A stretch of 60,000 nt of DNA from Strigamia acuminata (Eukaryota > Arthropoda > Chilopoda > Geophilomorpha > Linotaeniidae). The notes below the pieces were generated by a model. That model saw only the letters and a list, made by a program, of their open reading frames with translations, had not been told where the DNA came from and did no database searches. The translations under genes were made by a program, and so were the position numbers. The stretch is taken from assembly GCA_949358305.1 (NCBI GenBank), contig OX442319.1, positions 12,030,001 to 12,090,000 of the forward strand. The letters run 5' to 3'. This document shows, one piece after another, positions 1-8,600 of this stretch (the first letter of the stretch is position 1; each line of letters starts with the position of its first letter).

Positions 1-137
1 GCTGAAACGACATCAACGAGTCGGTAAGCGATGTATCCATCGGAGAAAGGTACGAGGTCCATGAAACTTTTCAAAGATTTTAACGCGGACGTAATTGTCC
101 AACGACTTGATTACATCGTGTTAGGCGGTGAAACCAC

Positions 138-345
138 CTCGCACAGATACTGGCATGAAATTGGGCGCCAAATAAATTATTTTATAGCGATAGTCTAATT
201 TTTGGGCCACGATATCAAGCCACTTTGCTTGACTAGCAGATTGGTATCGGAGACATCTGCGTATTATTGCGAGAACTATCGCTTTTGATGTAGCAAGTGG
301 CCTCTCCAACTGTTGTCGGAAGCATTCAACTCTGCGGTCAGCCAT
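138..345 (-). CDS. Possible 5' exon of an unrecognised gene running off the window
   Basis: The first ATG of this minus-strand open frame is at 345. The frame encodes about 69 residues rich in Arg and Gln, beginning MADRRVECFRQQ, and resembles no family I can name. A GTGGTT donor at 137 and a TTTCAG acceptor ending at position 2 would join it in phase 1 to an exon that starts at the window edge. Without splicing the frame stops at 121. Neither site is strong and no second exon is visible, so the model is tentative. A plain open frame ending at 121 is the alternative. Confidence 0.3.
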
Positions 346-453
346 TTCAATTATATTGTGTGATAAAATAAGTAGAAGTGACAAGGATGCTTGTATTCTG
401 AATGAATTGAATGAATTGTCGATAGTTATTGTCTTTCAAACACTCGAGGTTGC

Positions 454-663
454 TCAAAGCAAATAAACATGCGTTTTTCGTATAACACGGGACTCAGAAA
501 TGTTCAAATATTCAATTTTTATGTCCACATTGGTGCATAGAGAGACGATTCCGTCGTCCATGATGATTTCTGATTCGTACAAGTCCAGGTGGCACAATTT
601 GCGCCGATTTCGAATGGACAAAATGGTTATACAATTGTAAATGTTTCTCATAGAGAAAACCAC
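454..663 (-). pseudogene. Leucine-rich-repeat-like exon or gene fragment
   Basis: This is a 69-residue open frame on the minus strand. Its middle reads like leucine-rich repeats of the F-box/LRR kind, with CHLDLYESEI, then a hydrophobic spacer, then IEYLNISESRVI. It starts and stops abruptly and has no matching second repeat block nearby. It is therefore either one exon of a larger gene or a leftover fragment. It lies just upstream of the exon at 138-345 on the same strand, but no convincing splice pair joins the two. Function is not assigned. Confidence 0.3.
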
Positions 664-1317
664 ATGTGTAGCCTATAAAACTGATTTTTAAATGACAAAC
701 ACAATACGTGACCTTATAGTTTCATCCCAAAGGCCTTTCAACTGTTGCCAGTCATCTCCAGAGTGGTTTCTAATGAACCTGTGATGGTTATGGTCTTAGC
801 CACGATAGCCTGGGACTGGATGAGTGTAACAACTTGAATTATTAAGCATCAAATTTAAATAATTCTATAACCCACCACACCCTGGGTGTGTTGTCAGTTT
901 TGGCATTTGGTTTCCTTTGGTGCGTACCACTCCACTGGGGTTGTATTTCTTTTATGCCTCTTTGTCGATACTGCTGGGCATCTCTGTTGTTGGGGTTGCT
1001 TCAACTGTTGATTGCTTTGTGACGTATGGTCTTCTCCATGGCAGCCTGGGGACTGGATACCATGGGGTGGGATGCATACTCACGTGAAATAAGACAAGGA
1101 CTTCAGATTGTTGGGTTGTTAGCCTTTAATCTCGTTGTCTCGGGGTTGGAAACTGTCTATAACTTAGAAATAAAAATACACTGAATGTGTCAAATTGATC
1201 ATAATAAATCTTAGAAACACGTGGCATGTTAAACCAAACTGTAATCCTAGTTCACTGACATTGTTCCAATAATAATCCTTTTTTTTATATTAGAATACAA
1301 GGCCAGCTTTTACTTCT
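664..1317. other. Intergenic, no gene seen
   Basis: No open frame with coding character was found on either strand. The last 50 or so bases (from about 1265) resemble the sequence just after the stop of NLR copy A (about 46270-46297). This marks the 3' edge of the tandem duplication. Confidence 0.5.
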
Positions 1318-1841
1318 TTATTCGTCATCTGATTTTCTTACTATACATATACAATTATTAGGATTATAAGCGTTGATATGACTGTAATATGGATTAAGTT
1401 CAAAATACATCGATTTAGCCGGAGAAATTTTGACAAACAAATTTAAATTAGAGACGAATTGCACCAATTTATCGACGTCTACGCGTGCTCCTCCAATGAA
1501 ATTGACAGTGTCCCAATAGGAGTTGCGGAGTCCTAGGAGCAAATCATGTGCATCTGAGTATTTATAAAGGGTCCCATCATACTCAACTAAAGTGATTGTT
1601 TTTAATTGTGATTTCCCTTTGTTGGCCCATAAATTATTTATGCGTCTGAATAATTTTGGGATCCCTGATGAAATCTGATTGTTAATTATCAGATTGATAA
1701 TTGGTAACGTTTGGATCCAATCAGCTAACTTCTCCACGTCTGTACCCTCTGAAACTACAAGTTGTAATGTTTGTAGGTTAGTAAATGGATTTAGAAATAT
1801 GCGATTAGGATGTGGCACTATCAACGTTTTCACAGTCTTAA
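1318..1841 (-). pseudogene. NLR copy B, C-terminal fragment (after the piggyBac insertion)
   Basis: This frame encodes the last 174 or so residues of NLR copy B and aligns closely with the C-terminus of copy A (46298-46840). Both contain the blocks FLNPFTNLQ, DVEKLADWIQTLP (ANCIQTLP in A) and SDAHDLLLGLR. It is cut off from the rest of the gene by the piggyBac nest, which begins immediately after the TTAA at 1838-1841. The stop at 1318-1320 comes a few residues earlier than in copy A because of a short insertion. No other stop or frameshift is visible, so decay has barely begun. Confidence 0.85.
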
Positions 1842-1913
1842 CACTAGAACGGCCGGAATTTCGGCCTACCTAGAAAGGCCAAAACCGGTCATAATGACCG
1901 GTTATGTTCAAAT
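1842..1913 (+). repeat. piggyBac left end: terminal and subterminal inverted repeats
   Basis: The 13-bp terminal repeat is followed by a GGAATTTCGGCC spacer. A subterminal copy then begins CCTAGAAAGGCCAAAACC and runs into an ACCGGTCATAATGACCGGT palindrome. The subterminal block has an inverted, slightly diverged partner at about 11790-11823, roughly 195 bp from the right end of the uninterrupted element. Asymmetric internal repeats of this kind are known as transposase-binding regions in piggyBac elements. Confidence 0.75.
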
Positions 1914-2049
1914 GATGTTTTCATCAATTTTTAGCCAATGAAACAATTCCAAATTGTTTCCTCGGTCCTGCTACATTGTTTCCTCTGCCCTGCCACGTGT
2001 TTATTCGTTCATTATTCGCTTTTTCTCCGTTGTAAACCAGCACTAGAAG

Positions 2050-2590
2050 ATGGATTGCGCTGCAGTAGCCGAATTAAAGGCTGAATTTGAAACAAATAGG
2101 TAAGGGATTCCTATTTTTTATCATATAATATATTTCTAGCATAGAATAAAAACATTAATAATGCTTTTTGTTGTAGCTATTCATTGCCACAAGGGTTGAT
2201 TCACCTTGTTATGCACCGACCAAACAAAACCGATGGGGATGAAAAAATGCGCTCTAAAATATATAGAGAAATCTTTTTCATTCTGAAGGTAATTTAATAA
2301 TGACTCAATAAATATTATTATATTTTGTTACATTACATTTTTTATACTACTTTTACAGAACCAAAGGCTAATTCCAGTGAAAGGAGGTGTCCAGTATCCC
2401 CCAGCTCTGACAAAATTTATTCGGAAAATTTACCCCAGAAACATAAAGCAGCATGATGAGAAATATAATAAGGTAAGATTATAATTTGTTTGAAAATATG
2501 ATTTATTTATTTCAATTTTTTTAGGCAACACTAGTTTCATTTGCTGCATTGGAAAAGGCAAAATGGCCTACCTGCAAGTGTGATAAATGA
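2050..2590 (+). CDS. Four-exon passenger gene inside piggyBac, function unknown (113 aa)
   Basis: The exons are 2050-2099, 2177-2288, 2359-2472 and 2525-2590. Introns of 77, 70 and 52 bp have GTAAGG, GTAATT and GTAAGA donors and TTGTAG, TTACAG and TTTTAG acceptors. Phases are 2, 0 and 0, and the spliced frame is exactly 114 codons including TGA. The first ATG follows an A-rich GAAG context. An AATAAA lies at about 2606. The product has an acidic N-terminus (MDCAAVAELKAEFE), a basic middle (KIYREIFFILKNQR, FIRKIYPRNIK) and a C-terminal Cys pair (WPTCKCDK). I recognise no domain. It lies wholly inside the piggyBac ends and its 3' end faces the transposase stop at 2624, only 33 bp away. It could be a captured host gene or an accessory transposon gene. 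Confidence 0.72.
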
Positions 2591-2623
2591 ATTGTATACT
2601 AGAATGAATAAATTTTTGTCTTA

Positions 2624-4204
2624 CTAAATGCAGTTTTTACATATTATGTTTACTGATGATGTGCATACACCACACACAAATTTGTTACATGAATGGCAGG
2701 TGCTTTTCGTTTTGTTTTCACATTTACCGGCCTGGCACGTATGTCTTTTACCACTTTTTTCTCTAGGTGTACTGGCCGCTCTAGTCAAAGTGGTTGGGTT
2801 AGGTGATTCCCATTTACATAATTCTTTGACTAATTTCAAAATAAAATCCCGACGTGAAATTTTATCTTTAGTTACTGACTTGAAAACAATATAAGCATTT
2901 ATGCCTGCTAAGTCTAATATATTATAAAACACGTGAACAGGCCATCTGCGGGAAGCAGCCTTTACACTATAGAGCCGTGCCATCTGATCGAGAGTATCTA
3001 CACCACATTTTGTCGAATTGTAGTATAGAATTGTTTCAGGTTTTTTCTTTTCACCGTCATCAAAACTGATTGTCGGGTGCATTGTGCTCAAAATACATAC
3101 ATTTTTAGAACGTTTGGCTCTGTAAATCGTAAGAGTGCAAGCAGAATCAGGATTTTGAAAGAAGCAAGTAGAAAAAACTGGACCACTAAAATCATTTGCC
3201 GCATCTGGAACTTCTCGCCGAATTCGATTCATGGTCCCGACTAAGCTCGTATTTTCCTTTTGCAACGCATTTGCTAAAGAAACTGACGTAAAAAAATTGT
3301 CCGTAGTTATATTTCGTCCTTTTTTCAAATATGGTTTCACCAGTGTCATAACAACATGTTCTCCCAACGATTTATCAGCAGGTCGGGAATCGTCTTTCCC
3401 CAAGTACGGGAAACCATTCACTAAATATTTAGTTTCTAAATCCGCAGCTAGCCAAAACTTCAAGCCAAATTTATCCGGTTTGTTGCTCATGTATTGTGTG
3501 AATCCACACCTAGCTTTAGTCGGAAATAACTGCTCGTCAACGGTTATATTTACCCCTGGGTTATAATGGCTTTGACAATTTTCTATAAATGGCTTCCAAA
3601 TTTGTGATGCAAGTGCAAACTTATCGTCCTTCAAACGGGCACTTCGATGAGACTTTTCATCAAAACGCAAATATTTCGAAATTTCTTTGAATCGGTGTCG
3701 TGCCATAGTGTCTCGAAAAATTGGCAATCCCCAATCACTAGACCAATAACTGTCGACAGATAAATTTGAATTATAAGCACCACGTGCATAAAGTAAACCG
3801 ATAAATTTCTCCAATTCTTCCAACGGCAAATCCCACGTATTGTTATTCAACCGTCGTCGAGCCTCAACAATTGTACAGTTCCGAATAAGGCGCAGCATTT
3901 TTTCGTCGATGAATAATGAAAATGCAGTATTTGCACTTTCGTTCGAAATCTTCCGCATGGCAGCTGGGCTCGGACCCACTCTACTATCTGTGAAGACATT
4001 GTGTCGAGCCCTTCTACCAACACCAGACAAAGATGGATCTACAATTTCCCAAACAGTGCCATCTCTAGCGATAATACGGTTTGGATCTGGATCCTCGGGG
4101 AGTAATTCAGTGTCGTCGTCACTTTCATTTGGCTGCTCTTGCCCTCGTCCAAGTCCACGCCCTCGTCCACCCCCTCGTCCACGCTTTCGTCTAGCCCCTC
4201 GTTC
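2624..4204 (-). CDS. piggyBac transposase, catalytic and C-terminal part
   Basis: This is a DDE transposase of the piggyBac (DDE_Tnp_1_7) family, which cuts and pastes the element at TTAA. Counting from the Met at 4030, the catalytic aspartates sit in NITVDEQLFP (about residue 165), NITTDNFFTS (about 244) and CGVDTLDQM (about 345). A Cys-rich tail with several CxxC pairs (TCHSCNKFVCGVC) is the zinc-binding domain usual at the C-terminus. The open frame continues upstream of 4030 through an RG-rich and acidic stretch to 4204, where Copia-1 interrupts it. The N-terminal remainder is at 11405-11668. The two pieces are in frame, giving about 614 residues, so the insertion is the only visible lesion. 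Confidence 0.93.
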   Translation of the reverse strand, partial: ERGARRKRGRGGGRGRGLGRGQEQPNESDDDTELLPEDPDPNRIIARDGTVWEIVDPSLSGVGRRARHNVFTDSRVGPSPAAMRKISNESANTAFSLFIDEKMLRLIRNCTIVEARRRLNNNTWDLPLEELEKFIGLLYARGAYNSNLSVDSYWSSDWGLPIFRDTMARHRFKEISKYLRFDEKSHRSARLKDDKFALASQIWKPFIENCQSHYNPGVNITVDEQLFPTKARCGFTQYMSNKPDKFGLKFWLAADLETKYLVNGFPYLGKDDSRPADKSLGEHVVMTLVKPYLKKGRNITTDNFFTSVSLANALQKENTSLVGTMNRIRREVPDAANDFSGPVFSTCFFQNPDSACTLTIYRAKRSKNVCILSTMHPTISFDDGEKKKPETILYYNSTKCGVDTLDQMARLYSVKAASRRWPVHVFYNILDLAGINAYIVFKSVTKDKISRRDFILKLVKELCKWESPNPTTLTRAASTPREKSGKRHTCQAGKCENKTKSTCHSCNKFVCGVCTSSVNIICKNCI

Positions 4205-4740
4205 TGTTGGTCAAAAGACCATTTTGTATCGATGAATACATTTGTTATTTCCTAGTTTTCCCTTTGTGTTTAGGTATACAGCGCATCTTTGTTATTATTT
4301 AATTGATTTCGATGTTACCATTCGTTTTGCGCTGTCCCGTATGTAATTCCATACTTTTATCACTTTATGCTAGGATTTGTCCTATTATCAAATGATTTGT
4401 TCAAACTTAATGTAAATTCCCGGCACTAGGTGCCACTACCCATTGCTTTTTCATCCAAGATGGCGTCATACACAGCCGTGTATGACTTAGCTGCTTTCCC
4501 ACCTGTTTGGATACCTATTTGTAATGTATTACTATTTAATTAAACCGTTTTTATTGTTTTACTCATTGTGTTTGATTTAAAGCACCTTTAGTGCTTCTTG
4601 CTAGCGCATATAAGCGGCATTAGGCCGCGCGCATTTCCGAAACGATACGCGTCGTATCGTTAACGTCTGTGCGGGTCGCACAGCGCCAATTCACGCTTTC
4701 AATCGGTTTACACCGATATTTTGCGCATTCTCTGGCTACA
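4205..4740 (+). repeat. Copia-1 5' LTR
   Basis: It begins TGTTGGTCAAAAG and ends CTCTGGCTACA. A CATATAAG TATA-like box lies at about 4605, and a CCAAGATGGCG motif (YY1-like) lies at 4455-4465. It appears identical to the copy at 10864-11399. Confidence 0.93.
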
Positions 4741-4741
4741 T

Positions 4742-4759
4742 TGGTAGCAGAGGATGGTT
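4742..4759 (+). promoter_or_regulatory. Copia-1 primer binding site (tRNA-iMet 3' end)
   Basis: TGGTAGCAGAGGATGGTT starts one base after the LTR. It is complementary to the 3' end, including CCA, of the initiator methionine tRNA in the form known from vertebrates. The host tRNA was not seen, so the match to this species is inferred. Confidence 0.8.
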
Positions 4760-5649
4760 GTTGGTTAAACAACCACTCCATTCGCCTAATTTATCGACGT
4801 TTTTTCGCGAAATTCGCGAATTTGCGCCGATATTTTTATTTTCAGATTTTCGGCGGCCATTTTGTCTCGATTTTCGTCTCGCCTGCGACGCCGACGTTTT
4901 ATCGACGTTCACAGACGACCAGGGTCGTCAATCACACCATTATTTGTCTAATTTTCTCCGAAATTCCGCGGGATTCGCGAATTTCGAGAGAAATTCTTTC
5001 TTTTTGCAGATTTCACGTCGATTTTCGCTTCGCCAACGTCGAAGCGACGTTTTTCAACGAGAAACGGATCGAATTCCGCTGTGTATACCCCGGCGTATGC
5101 ACAGTATCGTCGATCTATTATTTTCCGGACGAAGAGCCTCGATTTATCGAGAAGAAATTCGGATTTTTCAATCCGAATTTGCGCTTTTTCCAGTTTTTCG
5201 AGAAAACTGCGCCGTGCCTTCATTTGCACGAGGATCGCAACCGCGATCGATTCACCTATTTCTCCTTCTGTCGAAATACTATTGTTAATTTTAAGATATT
5301 ATTAAGGCTTTTGGGGGTTCCTTTAGAATCGTGTTTGCCCTTGGATCGAGTCCGGTCAAGCTTACACGTATTCTCCGGTTGTGCTTGTCGTGGTACAAGT
5401 GAGGTTTCCCGCGGCTCCAGGAAGCCGATCGGACCCTCTCAGACTGGCAACCGGAGGTTATTTGATTCCTTCAGAAGGAATTGCCCAATTTGTGGTTTTT
5501 CGCCTCGAACACCGAGGGAACCGTGCAGTGAAGTGCTCCGAATTGTGAAAATTGTGAAAAGTGCTCCAATCTTGTGCGACATTTCAGCGCCTCTCTCTGA
5601 GTCAGTGTGATTTTCGCGTTGTGTTACGCTCTTCGCGAATCGATCTACG
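4760..5649 (+). other. Copia-1 long leader
   Basis: About 900 bp separate the primer binding site from the gag ATG, long for Copia. The leader is rich in TCG/CGA and in GCGAATT-type direct and inverted motifs. One frame stays open from inside the LTR (4669) through the primer site to 5610, but it contains no ATG. It may therefore be structured RNA rather than coding. Confidence 0.45.
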
Positions 5650-8600
5650 ATGCAGAAAGCGGCCAACTCGAACAGTTTAATTCCGGTTCTCGGTGTCGAC
5701 AATTATGAACAATGGCGATTGTCGATGCAGTTTCTCTTAAAATCGGAAGGGCTTTGGCGTCACGTAACGGAGGATAAGGAGGCAGAGCACATTGCCACCC
5801 TGACGCCAAAAGAACTTGATCGCTTTATGGTGAAGAAGGACAAGGCCCTAGGCCACATATACATCCATGTGAGCCCCGCCAAGCGTACAGTTTTGGAAAC
5901 CTGTAACACGCCAAAGGAGGCGTGGGACAAGTTGGCGAAAACCTACGCACCCAGCTCTAGAGCCCGTCAAGCGGCGATGCGCTGGGAGTTTCTCAGCCTC
6001 CAACTCCAACCTGGCGAAGATATGCCGGACTTCATTGCCCGCGTCGACAATTACGTGCGGCAACTAAGCGATGTCAACGAGATTATTAGCCCGGTTCACC
6101 ACGCATACCAGTATTTGAAGTGTCTGCCGCCTGAATATGCTCAGGCAACATTTGCCATATACCACTGGCCGGATCCCCAATTCACGCCGAAGGATGTCGC
6201 CGAGCAGCTGATTTCCGAGCACATGCGGCTCAAATCCATCGGGTTGCTCGGAACGAGCCAATCATCAGCTCACACGTCTATGAAGGGACAATTCCGACCC
6301 CGAAATAAATCCGGACCTCGTGATATCTCGACAGTGAAGTGTTTTAATTGCGACCAGCTCGGACATTACGCGAACCGATGTCCACGTCCACCCCGTCAAC
6401 AACAGGGACAACCTACGGTTTCACTCCAACGTAATTCTCGGAGCAAGAGTCGCCGGCGCAACAAGAACGCTGCTGCGAAGGCCAACAACGCGCGTCCCCG
6501 AGAAAGCTCGCATCCACACCGAGAGGGGACATATTTTGTCAATGCGCCGCAGGTTATCCAACGTCCAGTCGCTCATTTTATGCAATCCAATGAGTGGATT
6601 CTGGATTGCGGCGCTACAGATCACGTATCTCACGTGCGTGCCGGTTTCACCGAGTTCACCGATGTCATTCCATTCGACATCGAGTTGGGACAGGGAAAGT
6701 CCCAAGTGACGGGAAAAGGAACGGTTCGTTTGCTAATGGCGATCGATAAGACCCGGTGCACCGTGAATTTAACAAACGTCCTTTACGCGCCGAATTTCGA
6801 GGCAAACTTGATTTCGGTTTCGAAGATAGACAAGGCGCGACATCATATCCACATTTTCAATAGTGAGATACATGTTTACGAATCGGACATTCGCAGCCCT
6901 CTTATTCGTGCAAAGGAGAGAGGAGGTCTTTATTATGTGGACGGTTTGTGTACAAATCCGACATTTGCGACAACGGTTTCTCCCACTGTACAACCGACTC
7001 CAACGCTACCGCCGCAAATGTACGTGACTACGGAAGAGGATTTCATTAAAATTCCCAAACCGAAAAAGGGAAAAGGACAGCAACGAGAAATTACGGATTT
7101 TCGGATTGAAATGCCGCTAGTTGAACCCGTGAAGCAAATTCCCGTCCAACAAGCTCCCATTCCAACCAATCCGATTCCTCCTCCTATCCCTACTCAAATC
7201 CACAACGATTTGACCACCCTTCCTTCCTATGCGAATGCCCTACAGTCAATCCCAACGGCAACTCCTATTGCAATTCCAAATGCAAATTCCTTTCCTCCCC
7301 TTGGCAACCCGTCTCAACCTAAAAAGAAGGTCATCGCCAATCCAGCCTCCGTCAAGGACGCCACCGGCTTATGGCATAGCCGTCTTGGCCACCTTCATAC
7401 GAATGGAATGAAGCTATTGGCCGCAAACGACCAAGTTTACGGAATGTCACCAGGGGAAGTGAGCAGGGAATTGGCCTGCAACGACTGCAGAATAGCCAAA
7501 TCGACAAAAGCTTCTCATAAGCCTGATCCTAATCCCTCGACTACGAAGCCTTTGGACCTTCTCCACATGGATATTTGGGGGCCAGCCCCAGTTCCATCGT
7601 TTGGAGGAGCACGTTTTGTCCTTACCGTCATCGACGACGCAACACGCTATTGCTGGATTATACCGCTAGCCCAGAAATCGCAGGTTTTCGCAACCTTTAA
7701 GGACTTCGTTGCTCGAGTTGAGAGAATCCAGGACACGCAAATAAAAGCGATTCGGACTGATCGAGGCGGAGAGTTTATGTCAAACGAGTTTCTCCGATAT
7801 CTACAAGCCAAGGGCATCCAAGGTCAACGGACAAATCCGTCGTCACCACAGATGAACGGCACGGCCGAGCGCATAAACCGGACAATGGCCGACAACTTTC
7901 GTGCAGTCTTATCCGAGACTAAGTTGCCGGAGGCGCTCTGGGCCGAGCTAGCGGTCACGTTTGCCTACATCAAGAATCGGAGCCCTCATTCTCGACTTAA
8001 CAATCAAGTTCCGTATATCCTTTGGCGACAGAGAGCCCTTTCGTTACGACATCTACGAAAAGTCGGTTCCAAGTGCTGGGTGCACTACACCGCACCAGGA
8101 CGCAAGAAGCTGGATCCGCGGGCCTGGGAGGGATATTTAGTCGGCTACGCTTCAGGGACCCGTGGATACAGAATTTGGAACCCAACTGACAACCAAGTCT
8201 ACGAATCTATTCACGTTAAGATCGATGAGCGGCAGTCGTATCGGAAATCCATCAAAATTTCGACGCAGCAGCCGCAACAATCGTTTACTGGTCCCGGACA
8301 GCAAACCGTTACATTTGATGATAACCTACATTACCATCAGTGGCCGAAAGGATCTGATTCCGAGGCGTCAGAACATTCTGCGAACGATTCCGAACGTGTG
8401 TCGACGGCATCCGCTTCGATGCACACGCCTCTGGCTTTTCCGCACATCCACATACCACCACCGACAACTCCGGAACGGGCATTGCTGGATTTATGTGCGA
8501 CCTTACCTCCGGGTTCTGCGTCTCTTCGACAATCCCATCATATTTCATATGAAGAGGAACGTGATACGGACCACGACATCCGAGAGATGGACGAATTGTC

